A stretch of DNA of 64,000 bases from Ceratothoa steindachneri (GCA_963969495.1 OZ018335.1:83620354-83684353), one strand, 5' to 3'. Counted from the first letter of the stretch, positions 23,150 through 35,316 are shown. Made by a program: numbers and translations. Notes: generated from the sequence alone by a model not told the origin.

Positions 23150-24300
23150 GAATAAGAACCGCGAAACCGTATCAGGGAAAATATGTTGATTTCCTTCCTC
23201 GTCAAGATGACCTCCTCTCTCAAATGCGCACCGAGGAAAACGACACCAAATAATGTGTACCCCGTTCTCACGTGCCTCCAATCGTGTAAACGGCCCATTA
23301 TAGCCTACTTACTGGTCATTTTAGTCACACGAAGACTACTGAGAGGATCTTCAAATACTTTTTTTTGCCTCGCACGACCGACGGAATTCTTCGATATTGT
23401 CGTTCGTGCGACATTTGTCAAAAAACGGCTATAAAAGGACTAATCATCCCTGCGCCTTTGCAGAAGGAACCTCTAATCTCTGAACTCCCGAGTAGCGATC
23501 GACCTAATCGGACCGATCCATCCCCCGTCGAGCGGAGGTTATAGTTACGTTTTAATGCTTTTAGACTTTGCTATTGGATCTCCAGAGGCCATACCCTCAA
23601 GAAAATCATTAGCATCTCCTGCGCCAAAAAATTCTCTTGATTGTCTTCGTCAATTCAATTCAAAATTAATGAAGAACGTTAGTAAATTATTGATGCTAAT
23701 GCCCCTGCTTACTATTCCTTCTCACCCGAGTGGGAATCAAATGTGCGAAAGGTTAAATGGGAACCTCGAGGCCATTCTCAGGAACTTGTGTGCAAATCAG
23801 CCCACTGAATGGCCCTGCTTCCTTCCGGTAGCCATTTTTGAATACCGTGTAATTTCCCATCATACTTTAGGTTTTGCCCCCTTTGAACTTTTATATGTTA
23901 GAAACGTCAGACGCCCCTTTAGTATTCTAAAGGAACTACTATATTTACGAAGGAGGCTATGAAAGTGCGTCGGAATTGCGTTACAGAACGCCAACGTCAA
24001 TTCTTACAACTATAGACATACTTTGATTGCAAATCCAAAGAATTTAAATTCAACCTCGGAGAAGAATTATTGTTTCTCCTCCCCACGGACAACAACAAAT
24101 TGTTGAGCCAGTGGAAGGGTCACTGCCCAATAGTCGAGAAGCGTGTCCCTGTCGATTACCATTTTGCTACCTCCTCAGGAAGAAAGCTTTTCCATATTAC
24201 TATGCTTAAGCGATACCATCGGAGCGCGTGTATCAACCAGATAGTTGCAATCAACGAAGAATCACCGATGGAATTTAACTACCACCTGGCCCCTTTTTTC
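23150..24300 (+). pseudogene. gypsy integrase (right copy)
   Basis: In sense order: VDFLPRQDDLLSQMRTEEND, GHFSHTKTTERIFKYFF, CRSCDICQKTAIKG (zinc-binding end), then the core with the Glu in NQMCERLNGNLEAILRNL (about 23735-23790) and GFAPFELLYVR. The C-terminal module follows, with LLPTDNNKLLSQWKGHCPIVEK and FHITMLKRYH at 24080-24220. The frame breaks at about 23435 and 23540, so the two catalytic Asp blocks are split. The RT starts only after this module. Confidence 0.88.
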
Positions 24301-24394
24301 GTAATCCAAGGCGCTTGCGTGGAGTAATACAAGGAACACGCTTTGCATGTATTGCCTGCCTTGAATAATTCCCCGCTTGCAGAAACCAAGATAT

Positions 24395-25195
24395 GCGACC
24401 ATTTACTCTCGTCAAAAGGATCAACTGCAAGCGTTCCTGAGTCTTTTTGATGACGTGATCACCAAGATCGCCGGTTGTCCTACCCACTTTAAGCACAATA
24501 TACAGCTAACCACCCTGGAGCGTTTTCGATCCAAACCCTACTACCTAACTATACATCTCCGGGAAGCATTTACTAATGAAGTGGATAAACGTCTAATGTA
24601 GCAGATCATCGGTTGTCATGGTAAAGAATGCCCATGGTTCTTATCGAATGTGCATCGATTTTAGTTTGCTAAATTCGGTTACCGTCTTCTATGCTGAAAC
24701 AATCCACACCATATATCGGAACTTCCACCTATTTAAGAAGTCCAAGTTTATCTCCGAGTTGGATTTTTGCAATGCATATTATCAGATCCCCCTGAGATAT
24801 AGAGTGAAAAAAATGTACTACCTTCCCCAATGTAAAGGGCCTTACTGTTCCCTGTCGGTCTGTTGAGGGCTTGCAGCAATTATAACCTGATGATGAGAAG
24901 GATTTTTATGTGGCCACCGAAGATTACAACCAACACTGGAACAACCTTTAAGCCCTTCTTTATCGACTTGGGGAACGCAATTTGACAATTGGACCGGCAA
25001 ATGCATCTTCGCTTTTGGCACTATCGATTACTTTGTCTTCCATATCGGGAATAATCGATTAGACTCCCATCAAGAAAAGATCCGGGCCTTCATGGACATG
25101 CCGTTGCCCAATAATAAAAGGCACCTGCGATCCTACCTATGTTCTGCATCGTTCTATCGTCACTTTATACCCAACATTGCAACTGTTTTCGCCCC
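24395..25195 (+). pseudogene. gypsy reverse transcriptase (right copy), active box deleted
   Basis: QLQAFLSLFDDVITKIAG opens the domain, then MVKNAHGSYRMCIDFSLLN and SKFISELDFCNAYYQIPL. Relative to the left copy, about 37 bases covering the YFDN box are missing near 24905, so the catalytic YxDD is gone. NNKRHLRSYL...FYRHFIPN follows at about 25110-25175. The domain lies downstream of integrase. Confidence 0.88.
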
Positions 25196-25239
25196 CCTTT
25201 GCGAGCTATTAAAGAAGAAGCCCCCGAACGCCTTGAGTG

Positions 25240-25590
25240 AACACCACTCTCAACTGACATCTTTAACAAACTCAAGGAGGAGTTGACATCCGCCCTGATC
25301 CTCAGCCTCCCTAACTTGGAAAAACCCTTTGGGATTCGCACCGTCGCAAGTAATAACGGTATAGGATGTTTTCTCCTCCAGTATGTGGATAACAGCGAAA
25401 GTTTACCCATCGCTTACGCAAGTGAAAATTACTCGCGCGTGAGAAAAATTACGCATTACTTGAGAAATCGGCAGTCACTACCATTTAGGAAATTTTTAAA
25501 TTTAAAATCTATTTATTAGGCAAAGAATTTGCAGTGGAAGACCCCTATCATTCTTACGTAACGTCAACAACAATAACGTCCGCTTGATGA
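25240..25590 (+). pseudogene. gypsy RNase H (right copy)
   Basis: KPFGIRTVASNNGIGCFLLQ replaces the TDA catalytic Asp by Val. It continues with LPIAYASENYSR and ends near KEFAVEDPYHSYV. It is otherwise collinear with the left copy. Confidence 0.78.
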
Positions 25591-26334
25591 GATGGTGTTT
25601 GTTCCTCCAGGAACTCATTAGATCATTTTCCAAACTAATTTCGAGCCATTTCCTTTTATTAAGCCATGTATTAATTTTGTTTATGAAATAAATGTGCGTA
25701 TTTAACCATACAAAAAGAAAACGGGTATACTTTATCTATATATATTTTTGGGGTGAGTGTATTTGTTTTTTTATATGTGTACATTGAATTCGTTTTATAT
25801 TCTTAACTATTTGGGGGAGGAGGTGCTTTGTTTAATCGTAAGATAACTTACCTTCGCGCCAGTGAGCCCCACCTAATGGCATAATAGAGAAAAATATCCT
25901 TCAGCCACCATGATGTGGCTTTGTATGATATTGTATATGTTTATTGTATTATCCTTAACGCCCATACCGTAGCTCTACTAAAAACTATTTTTGCTCTATT
26001 TAGAAAACATGTCCTAGGTAGTCTTAAATTTCTCCGCTATTGTCATGCGACTTTATGTTATATCCCTTTATATCGTCGAGTGATGCGCCTGACCATAGAA
26101 CCCTCCTGTTTGGATGTAGGGGAAAAACTCTATTCGACCACTATAAATTTTCCGGCGCCAGAGTGGGAAGGCAGTATGAATTCGCCGTCCTCGCTGATCC
26201 GTCAGTATCCATCAAGATCCTCTGTCTGCCCACGTCGGTACCAGCTATTGGCCTCCCTTTGGACTCTGCACAATTCTCGTAGAATCCATCTAACTCGCGG
26301 CATTCTCGTTAATTCACGTGAGTTTACCTCGACC

Positions 26335-27605
26335 CGCTTTGATAGTCAGTAAACAAATGGAAAGCTTGATAGTGGACAAGATAACGTCATATTTAGAGTC
26401 AAACCTGTTACTAAAGAGTTCCCAGCACGGCTTCCGAAGGCAACGGTCATACCTGACGAACATTGTGGAATTCTTCCACTTCGTGTTCAGTGAGCATTAT
26501 CGAGACAAGGCGGTGGATGTTGTGTACCTTAACTTCCAAAAAGCCTTTGACAAGGTACCACACAGCCGCCTTCTCCGGAAAGTGCGTGCGCAGGGAATAA
26601 GCGGCAAGGTAGCAGGTTGTTAGAGAGCTGGCTAAGTGACAGACGGCAACGCGTAGTGGTGAATGGTCGGGCCTCTGAATGGGCGCTTGTATCTAGCGGT
26701 GTACCTCAAGGTTCCGTCCTGGGACCACTACTGTTTATTATTTATGTCAACGTCATGGATGGAGACATGGTTGCCAAAATCTCCAAATTTGCCGACGACA
26801 CCAAGCTTGGTAACAATGTGGCAAAGGAGGGGAACACTGCCAGCCTCCAAGATTGCCTTCAAAGGCTGGGAAAGTGGTCGGACACGTGGCCAATGCCTTT
26901 CAACGTGGGGAAATGCAAAGTAATGCATATCGGCCAAGGAAACCCCAAATCTCAGTACTTCCTTAAGGAAACTGCCCTTGAATCGAGTGACAATGAGAAG
27001 GACTTGGGTGTTACTATCACTAGCGACCTCAAGTTCTCGAAACAGTGCATCGAGGCAGAGAAGAAAGCCCAAAGGATGTTAGGCTACATAAAGCAGCAGT
27101 TTGGATACCGTAACAAGGAGATAGTACTTTGTCTGTACAACTCCTTCGTTCGGCCGTATCTGGAGTATGCCATACAATTTTGGAATCCTTCGTTTCGAAA
27201 GGACATCGCAAGGTTGAAACGCGTAAAAGCTAGGGCAACCAAACTGATTCCCTCTATCCGAAATAAAAGTTAGGAGGATAGACTTAGGGAATTAAATCTG
27301 TTCTTGCTGGAAACCCGTAGACTGCGTGGTCAGCTAATTGAAGTTTTCAAAATACTTCGATGGTTCGACGATGTTGACTACCCTGATATTTTCACACTGA
27401 GTGATAACAGAACGCGCAATCACGGCTTCAAATTTTAACTGAAGTGTTACAACCGCCATCTGTGTGTAAATTTTTTCACCTACAGTATTTGCATTAAGTG
27501 CAACGCACTTCCAGTTAAAGTGGTCAACATTGAATCTGTTGACCAGTTTAAGTCAAGACTAGACAAAGTCTTGAAAAGTGGCCGCTTAGGGACTCAAAAC
27601 AATTG
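26335..27605 (+). pseudogene. CR1-like reverse transcriptase, C-terminal part
   Basis: Motifs in order: SKQMESLIVDKITSYLESN, SSQHGFRRQRSYLTNIVEF, VVYLNFQKAFDKVPHSRLL (catalytic Asp replaced by Asn in LNFQKAFD), SGVPQGSVLGPLLFIIYVN, ISKFADDTKLG (intact FADD box), WPMPFNVGKCKVMHIG, DLGVTITSDLKFSKQC and RPYLEYAIQFWNP. The C-terminus ends in LETRRLRGQLIEVFKILRW and SVDQFKSRLDKVL, a typical tail of CR1-group proteins. A frame break occurs at about 26620, and stops lie at about 27271 and 27438. This is the best preserved reverse transcriptase in the window. Confidence 0.93.
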
Positions 27606-27712
27606 AGCAGCCATTTGCTTACTCAATTGCTAGTCCAAAATTACCCTCTTGGAATGGACCGAAAGGTCTCCTAGGGTACTTTCTTTCCTTGTATTCCTTG
27701 TAACTCCTCGCA
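26335..27712 (+). mobile_element. 5'-truncated CR1-like LINE inserted in the LTR
   Basis: The insertion begins directly in the RT domain, so it is a 5'-truncated copy as is usual for target-primed insertion. It ends after a short 3' tail with repeated CCTTGTA. No clear target-site duplication can be fixed by eye. It is absent from the equivalent place in the left arm (near 5190-5230). Confidence 0.85.
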
Positions 27713-28414
27713 AGCAGCGCGATCAATCACGATTCGTGTTACTCGAAAGCAATATTTAATTAAGTTTACCCGCGTAATAGTCACTATGCATACACTATTG
27801 TTTGAACTTTCCGCTAAAGCAAGGATTACTCCCTCGAATCAAATCTTCGAGGTAACAACGAGGCGCAACTCTCCTATGCAAGTTCTCTCTGCCACTCCCC
27901 CCTCCCCCCCACCTTCAGCATTATCCTCATCATCTTCTTAGTTTACTCTTAAGGTCGTTCGAGCGTCCCTCGGTAAATATTGTCCCTTTGTTTGTAAGGT
28001 GACCGTCCTCACCACGTCTCTTCCCTTAGCTGCTTAAGAACTGTGTAAATCTACTGTGTGTATGTCTCATTATAAAACTCCTTTGAACCTTAAATAATAC
28101 TAAAGATTTGCATATTAATAAAATTATTTTTGTGGTCGTTTTTCTGTTATCCCGCAACTCCAAGAGAGTCGACTATTTGCCAATCTACTTTTAGTTAATT
28201 TGCACTCTGCTTATATTGTATACTTCCCACGAACTCATAAAGCAAAAAGGGTGAACTTAACCTTATTCTACGACATCTATCTTATACTAGTGTAAGGTGT
28301 GTAGAGTTAACCTACGACATCTATATTAATCTAGGCTAAGGTGTGCGGGGTTAACTAACGGCAGAGTATATTGAGCTGTTTTAATAGCAACACAATTTAA
28401 AGCTCCATAGATCA

Positions 28415-28495
28415 AGGGGGTTTATTATATTAGATGCAATATTTGCTCTAATGAAGGAACACAAATGCGACATGGGCGGGGGAATTCATTCTTCT
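28415..28495 (+). pseudogene. PLE GIY-YIG fragment, right copy
   Basis: Equivalent of 4361-4480, with the start GVYYIRCNIC and the following block shortened by a small deletion, leaving HKCDM. Adjacent to the gypsy LTR as in the left arm. Confidence 0.6.
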
Positions 28496-28797
28496 AGTTT
28501 GTTTCTTCACATTTCAACTAAAAATAATTCAATTGACAGTAATCCCTTGATAAGCATGAGATTTTCCCTACCTATATTAAAAAATGCTGCCATTTCCGAA
28601 TACCGCCCACCATAATTACATTCGGACTTTAAAGTTTGTGTGCCCTTGAGTTAAGCATCTCTGTATTCATTTGCCTACCACCGATTGAAGATGGCGGAGC
28701 TCTGCGTCGAAAACTGGTTTCGCAAAAAAGATTGATCCTAACACTGTCGTTTATTTCTTACATATACGTATACGTTACTCTAATTTTTGGATATACA

Positions 28798-28863
<66 letters not shown>
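28798..28863. repeat. (TA)n microsatellite
   Basis: TA run directly abutting the left end of the foldback MITE. Confidence 0.95.
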
Positions 28864-29067
28864 TTAATGTAGTGGCATTATAAGCCAATTAATCTACTTC
28901 AGGTCCAGCGTCACATCCTTCGTCCTCAAACTGAGCGACAATATTTTAGGATATCTCATTTACCATTCCGGATGGGATATCCTAGAATGTTGGCTCCCAG
29001 TTCGAGGGCAATGGATGTGACGCTGGACCTGAAGTAGATGAGTTGTCTAATAATGCCACTACATTAA
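28864..29067. mobile_element. 204-bp foldback MITE
   Basis: The ends are inverted: TTAATGTAGTGGCATTATAA at the left and, at the right, TAATGCCACTACATTAA. Complementarity continues through CTACTTCAGGTCCAGCGTC / GACGCTGGACCTGAAGTAG and on through the interior (AGGATATC / GATATCCT) to a loop near 28963. So the element is one long hairpin. It contains no gene. It is missing from the equivalent TA tract in the left arm (2925-3020), which marks it as a later insertion; the TA context suits a Tc1/mariner-type MITE. Confidence 0.9.
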
Positions 29068-29094
29068 TCTCCCTGATTTGTTTTGCATTTTATT

Positions 29095-29124
29095 ACACAC
29101 ACACACAAACACACACACACATAC

Positions 29125-29212
<88 letters not shown>
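29095..29212. repeat. (CA)n then (TA)n compound microsatellite
   Basis: CA repeats pass through CATA into a long TA run within the PLE leader. Confidence 0.96.
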
Positions 29213-29518
29213 TTGAACCACGTAGGGAAAAAGCAAGATTAATTGGAGCTAGTAGTACTTTCGTTATCTTATTAACATTTTCAAACTCACAATGGTTTAT
29301 GAAATATAGACACTTTATTTATACAAAGCAATGTTTTCCCTATAAACCCAGATGGTCAGATTTTGTTTAGGACCTCTGATAAGTTTGATTTGAGCAAGAA
29401 ATTCAGACTGGATCTAAAGTAAACAAACCAGAGCTAATATTTATATTTCTCTCCTTTGTGCTGGAGAATAGGAACGATTCACAGATATTATGGCATCTAC
29501 TTGTGACCAATTAATCTG

Positions 29519-31420
29519 GTGTCCCATCTTAAGCCTGTGGACATCAACCTAACGGAAAAATTAAACCGGCTTATAAGTGATAGTAATTGGAACAAAATAT
29601 ATAAAGAAAACTGCGTTGTGAATTTATCGGATAAACCAATATCGTCCGATGGGAAATGTGCCTTAGGATATGAACTTTCGTTCTCAATAAACAAAAAACC
29701 TAAAAGAGTAGACATTGCTGCTTCATTTATTAGATTAGAAAGAAATAAGTACATATAACAAAGCCATAAAGACATAGAAAAGCAATTGTTTATTCAGTAG
29801 TGAATAATATGAATAATAGTTTACCTAGTTTTTCGAAACGATTTAAAACAGCCCTTAAATCATTAAAAATGGAAAAGGATTTGCCTATTACAAAAGAGAA
29901 TAAATCAACCATGTGTTGTATTTGGGAATAAAACATTGTATTTAGAAAAAATGTCCACTTTGTAATCTGATACTACTACACACGTACCGTTAATAAGCGA
30001 TCCCTTAGATGATGTTATTAAGAATTTTAATAGAGACATAAAAAATATTTAAAAAAACGCAAATCAATTATTGACTCAGTCTCTTCTAGTGGTTCCTCAT
30101 TACCTTATTTGCATTGCCTAATAAAAACCTATAAACAAGGAAATCCAATAAGAGCAATCATCACTGTAACTGTGTCAATTGAATATAAACTATCTAAATA
30201 TTGAGTAAATTTACTTTCTTTGATCTTAGTATCCATATCACCCTCAAATATAAAAAATTCAGTTGAACTTTGCGAGGTTAGACAATATGAATGTAACATC
30301 AGAGTTGAGATTAGTCAGTTTTGATGTTACCACATTATTCAGTAAAGTGCCCGTTGCTGCCTTATTAGATTTTCTATCTGGTATTCTTAATTATTATAAT
30401 TTGCCATAACCGTCCAGTTCGATCATTCAACTCATTTGATTATGCATTATAAAATATAAATTTAGTTTTAATGGCAACTTCTCCGACCAAGTGTTTCGCG
30501 TGGCTATGGGTAGTCCCTTATCTGCCCTATTGTCTAATATATATATGGAATATTTTGAAAGGAGGCTGGTTCCACCGGTTTGGTGCACTCAAATTGTAGA
30601 CGATTTCCTGGGAATTCTGAGGGAGATTTTGACCTCGATAATAAACTTTTATTTATTAATTAAATGGTTCCGTTAATTAAATTTACTTTATAAAAAGAAG
30701 AAAGGAATAGCCTTCATTTCCTAGATTTTCTAATAATTAGACAACCAGCCAGGTTTAACTTTTATCCTATGTCCATTTTTATTCAAGTCATTCTAAAAAT
30801 ATTAAAACATCAGTATTTTCTTCCATGTATCATAGGGCACTCATAATATGTAGTCGTGACTATATAGACAAAGAATTACACAAATTGATGAGAGAGCCTT
30901 CAATCTGTTTTACCCGAAATATTTTTTGTAAAACTGCATGTATAGAGGTAAAAAAATCATTCTATAACCGGAAGTTACTTAACCTTACCATGATAATTTC
31001 TTGTATGTAGTACCAATGTTAATAAAACTTGAGGTAAATGTAATTTTTAAATACAATTATAAATGAAAAATATTTTAAATTAACATAGCCCAAGGAACGA
31101 TAATAATGTAATATATAGTATACCTTGTTTTGATTGTAATTTATTCTATGTAGGTCAAACTTGTAAAAATATCTCTGTAAGAATTAAGCAACACCAAAAT
31201 GCAGTATCTATGGGATATACTAATAATAGTTTAAATAAAGAGTGTCCATGATATTAACCTAACAAAAGATATACTTGTTGCTAACACCATTATTAAAAGA
31301 AAAGAGGTTAATAAAGCGAGGCTTAACATCTTAGAAGCCATATAATAAATGAAGATAAGTCGGCCATCAACAGTTAAGAGACAAGTTGGAATCTCACATT
31401 AAAACTATTTTAAAAGTTCC
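29519..31420 (+). pseudogene. Penelope-like RT and GIY-YIG endonuclease, broken
   Basis: N-terminal conserved block: NWNKIYKENCVVNLSDKPIS and ALGYELSF. A block with IKTYKQGNPIRAIITVTVS follows (compare KTHK-x-G-PLRPI), at about 30115-30180. RT core: RLVSFDVTTLFSKVPV (first Asp), FRVAMGSPLSALLSNIYMEY and QIVDDFLGI (catalytic DD) at about 30310-30620. Endonuclease: SIPCFDCNLFYVGQTCKNIS followed by VRIKQHQNA at about 31112-31190. The C-terminus has LTKDILVANTIIKRKEVNKA. Several stops and frameshifts. Confidence 0.88.
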
Positions 31421-31796
31421 ACTCGCAGCAGTACACATTTCCTCTAACATTACGTTTAAACAAGGCAGAATAAATACCCCTTAAAAATCGTTTTCTTTCA
31501 CCCTCCTAGATCCTCACTGCACTCATTACATCGGTAAAGGAGGCAAGAACATTTCAAAACGCTCCGAAGATGATCGAATAAGTCGAAAACTTAGCAATTT
31601 AGTTTGGTTTTTACCAAACACATTCATTTAAAAAAAGAGATGAATACTGAACAAGTAATCCACTATCTACGAGATGGAATAAAAAAGATAGTTAGAAGAA
31701 GAGAAAGTTGACAAAGGAAATTAATTAAGGCAAAATAAACAATGGTCTTCAACAAAATTTGCATTCAAGTAAGACTGCTACACAACTACACCAATA

Positions 31797-31803
31797 TATA
31801 TAA

Positions 31804-31842
<39 letters not shown>
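31797..31842. repeat. (TA)n microsatellite after the PLE
   Basis: Interrupted TA run shortly after the 3' end of the PLE. The equivalent PLE fragment at 557-1400 is also followed by a TA run. Confidence 0.93.
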
Positions 31843-32059
31843 GATTAATGGCGGAATTATTAAAGATCATTCCAAAATTAAACTTTTTTTATACAAAAAA
31901 GCTAGTGTCTCCAATTTCATTGATTTTAAATGGATTTATTTTATGCACCAACACCGAGCAACTATTTAACTCTTATTGTTTCGAGCCTTAGGTTACTTTC
32001 TAAGTATAATTGCTTTGAAAATGTGATCGAAAGCAAAAAGCAACTCCCAAAGAGATGGA

Positions 32060-33000
32060 AAATCAATAAAACAGGTACTTTTGGAAGCTGGATTGAAATC
32101 ATATCACTCCAGACAGAAGCCTCACCTCATGCAAACAATTATGAAGGCATCCTGTTTAAGAATCACGTTGAGTTGACTTCAGATCAATGTGGAAAGCCAA
32201 AAGGACAGAAATAGCTAACCAATTACCTGTACTTCATAAAAATGCATTATTTCCTACTAACCTTAACAGCGCCACATTTTTGTAATGACTCCAACCTTTT
32301 AAAGCCATAAAGTTTTTTGATGATGCATTATTACTTCAATATCTTTAACGTTACTTCTATGCCTGTTCAACTACTTATGTTGTATTTTATTCTATTGCAG
32401 GTAGTTTTCTTTGACGAATCAACCATTCCAATGCAAGCTGACCGCGTCAAGAGTGTAACAATTCGGCCGAAAGAAGAAATTATGGCTGGAAGCCTGATCA
32501 GAACAGTCGAATTTCACAAGAAATTCTTGATGTGCGGAGCCATTTTTTTGCATGGAATAAGAAGTTTGCACATTGTTAAGAAAAGTATGAAACAAGAAAT
32601 ATATGTAGAAGTTTTTAATGGCCATGTAATGCCTAAAATATGCGAGAGATATAGCTACAGACCTTGGATATTCAAAAAAAAACTCGGCCCCATTACATTC
32701 AGCAAAATCATTGAAGGCATTGTATGCACAAAATGAAGTTCAGCTGCTTCCATGGCCCTAAAATTCCCCGCATATGTATCTAATTGAGAGTTTATGGTGT
32801 GTGTTGAAAGACAGAAGCGACCAAAGAGCAACTCATATGCTGTCTCATTGAAGTTTGATTCAGACCTAAGCGAATCCAGTAAATGTGCAAATCATAGATC
32901 AATGCCATGCCAACACGTGTTACAGCACTCATGGATGCTAAGTGTCGCCAAACTACTGCTTACTAATGAATGTATAGGAATGAATAATGTGCAAAAGTGT
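32060..33000 (+). pseudogene. Tc1-like transposase, broken
   Basis: The reading shifts between frames. QVLLEAGLKSYHSRQKPHL at about 32070 matches the linker of Tc1 transposases, VVFFDESTIP at about 32402 holds the first catalytic Asp and Glu-Ser, and LLPWP...LIESLWCVLKDR at about 32744-32815 matches the region LPWPxxSPDLNPIEHLW. The third catalytic Asp is missing: SPDLN has become SPHMY. The end, with SMPCQHVLQ in another frame, resembles the usual SMPRRCxxVL. The second Asp (QDN) is not readable. Terminal repeats were not found. Confidence 0.78.
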
Positions 33001-33080
33001 CAAAATAAATCTATTATCAATCAATAGAATAAGTTTTATTAGCATTTTTGTAGAAAAATCCATAATAATTCAGCCAGTAT

Positions 33081-33226
<146 letters not shown>

Positions 33227-33359
33227 TCGATTGGCGTGCCCGATCAACTGGCAGTTCTCAATTTGATGTCCTGCAAGCAAAAACAAGGTCTGCTGACCAA
33301 AATGTCACCTGCCCTCTCTTATTCTGATTTATGACATTACGACATTTAAACCTTTCAAT

Positions 33360-34310
33360 AATTGCCATAGTAACCTTGAGGACCTTGGTATAGCCATATA
33401 CTTTAGCATAGAAGAGAATAACCCAGCCTAGTATATCATAGTATATCCTAAAACAAAAATAGCCTAAACTTGCCTAGTAGAGCATAGTATAGTATAACCT
33501 ACTATATTTTAGCCTAGTTTACCCAAAAGTAGCCAAATATATGATAGCCTAGCTAATCCGGGCCTTACATAGCCCAGCTTATTATAATCTACCAAGCGTA
33601 GTAAAATCTAGCATAGTATAGTCTAATTTACCCTATCTTAGCTTAGTAAAGCCTAGCCTATCGTATCCTAGTATAGCCTACCCTAGCTTAGTAGAACCTA
33701 GTATAAACTAGCCTATTATACTATACTCTAGCTGAGCCTGGCTAAGTATAGCCTTGCTTAGAGTTGCATTGCCTTGTGTAGCCTAGCTTACTATTACTTA
33801 TCCTGACCAGGTATGGCTTAGCATTGCATGCCAGAGCCTTGCTTAAGCTCACATAGAGTAGTCTAGCTTAGTATAGCTAAGCTAGAAAAGGATACTATTA
33901 CCTAGCCAATATACCCGATAATATGATAGCCTAGCCTAGCATAATATAGGCTAGCTTGGTATTGCATATCCTAGCATAAAGATACTTAAGATAATATGCC
34001 TTATATAGCTATAATATATCCTAGACTAGTATAGCAAACCATAGACAAGAATAACCTTTTATAGCTTAGCCTATTATCGCCTTGGTTGGTAAACCCTATC
34101 GTAGCCTTAATATATATTACCTAACATAGCATAGCCTTTCCTAGCCTATTATAATATAGCCTACCATAGCATATAATAGTAGTAGCTTAGCCTACCATAC
34201 TAGCGTTAACTATCCTAGACAAGTATAGCCTATACTATCCTATTATACCCAAGTCAAGCATAAATTAGTATTGTCTAGCCTAGCATACTATAGGACTGTT
34301 TACCACACGT
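33360..34310. repeat. Degenerate pentamer-type repeat tract (CCTAG/TAGCC family)
   Basis: About 950 bases made almost wholly of variants of TAGCC, TAGTA, CTTAG and CCTAT words, such as TAGCCTAGCATAGTATAG. No exact period holds over long distances, but a 5-base step recurs. No gene can be read through it. Arthropod telomeres use TTAGG (CCTAA on the other strand), and the CCTAG/CCTAT words are one base away, but this resemblance is an inference only. Confidence 0.8.
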
Positions 34311-34907
34311 AGAATTTTAAAAATCCAGAAACAGGTGACCACACAAACCAAAAAGATTCGTTTTGGACCAAGGTGAAAATGGAAATTAAAAAAGAATGTG
34401 AAACTGCTCGTCCTTTGATCGACTTTTATATTTGCTAGTTTTTATGGAGGAAATGAAATAAATATATGAAAAGACTTAGTTACTTAAATTTACAAACACA
34501 TTGTAAATTTCTATCTTAGCTTTAATTCTTCTAGTTTCTTCTTATTCGCCACCAAACCGCCCAAATACTTCTAATATAGGAATTATCCCTTTTTTGATTG
34601 TCTGGCATGACAAAGGCAGTTTAGCCTCCTCAGCGGACCATTCAGCCCTCTGACCATTGCGCCATATTAGGAGCACAGATCACTATGCGGTTCTGGCAGC
34701 GGGTGTTGGTTTTAAATGAATAATAGGTTTATAGTACAAATTCCATAAAACTATTTTAGTAATGCATTTTTCTATAACAGTTATTTTTTTTACTTTGTGA
34801 AACGCCTCATGATAATTGAAGCTTTTATCCAAGTTCTTTCGATATTTTTGTAGAGTTATTATTACCCCTACCAAACTGCATTGAATGGAACATTATTATT
34901 TATTTCT

Positions 34908-34984
<77 letters not shown>

Positions 34985-35316
34985 TTATATTAGACTTGCC
35001 CAAAATAAAATAAATTCAAATATCATTGGTCTGAACCCGGGATATAGCAGCAAAATATTTTAATATTTACTAATGCCACAACCAATATTAATTTCACACA
35101 TATTAATAATAAGTTCAAGATATGAAAAAATAGTTAGATATTAGGGAATTTTGGTCTTTTTCAGGGAAATATTACCTAAATATAAATATATAGTTGTATT
35201 ATATTAACAACTATATTAAGTGCATTCTAAGTTTCATCATCGTCCTTTAACCCCTGGTCTTATAGGGTAGGTACAAAGGACAAATACGCCTAACATGTTG
35301 TCTTGTAGGCTCTCTG
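34311..35316. other. Gene-poor interval with (TA)n
   Basis: A (TA)n tract lies at 34909-34981. Near 34661 the minus strand has a tRNA A-box-like string (TGGCGCAATGGTCAGAG) without a matching B box. Confidence 0.5.

Larger units (their letters stand above)
21737..28385 (+). mobile_element. Second gypsy (Gmr1-like) copy, no 5' LTR, LINE-interrupted 3' LTR
   Basis: Plus-strand copy of the element at 4530-12715 with the same order: gag, protease trace, integrase, RT, RNase H, 3' LTR. It is cut at 21737 in the leader. A CR1-like LINE occupies about 26335-27712 inside the LTR. The independent damage (lost YxDD box, RNase H Asp to Val) differs from the left copy. Confidence 0.85.
26068..28385 (+). 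repeat. gypsy 3' LTR (right copy), split by a LINE
   Basis: Pieces 26068-26334 and 27713-28385 match the left 3' LTR. The LTR string GACCCGCTT is followed by LINE sequence at about 26335 and resumes at TCCTCGC near 27712. The sequence CGAATCAAATCTTCGAGG lies at about 27836. Confidence 0.8.
21737..30241. repeat. Right arm of an approximately 8.5-kb inverted duplication
   Basis: Partner of the left arm at 1930-10349. Right-only material is a CR1-like LINE (about 26335-27712), a foldback MITE (28864-29067) and a CA/TA tract. The homology starts abruptly at 21737 inside the gypsy 5' leader, so this gypsy copy has no 5' LTR. It ends near 30241 inside the PLE coding region, which continues intact in type beyond this point in the right arm but not in the left. 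Confidence 0.85.
28500..31770 (+). mobile_element. Penelope-like element, near full length, decayed
   Basis: Leader 28500-29500 with two TA tracts and an inserted MITE, coding region about 29519-31420, and a 3' region that also occurs at 1040-1390 (plus) and 1-200 (minus). Penelope-like elements encode a telomerase-related RT joined to a GIY-YIG nuclease. The tandem position behind another PLE endonuclease fragment (28415-28495) is typical of the group. Confidence 0.82.

Noticed and set aside
33360..34310. True telomere array
   Set aside because: The words are not TTAGG/CCTAA and no regular array is present; only a distant resemblance remains.
34605..34680. tRNA A-box-like string on the minus strand (TGGCGCAATGGTCAGAG)
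   Set aside because: No B box or acceptor stem could be found at the proper distance.
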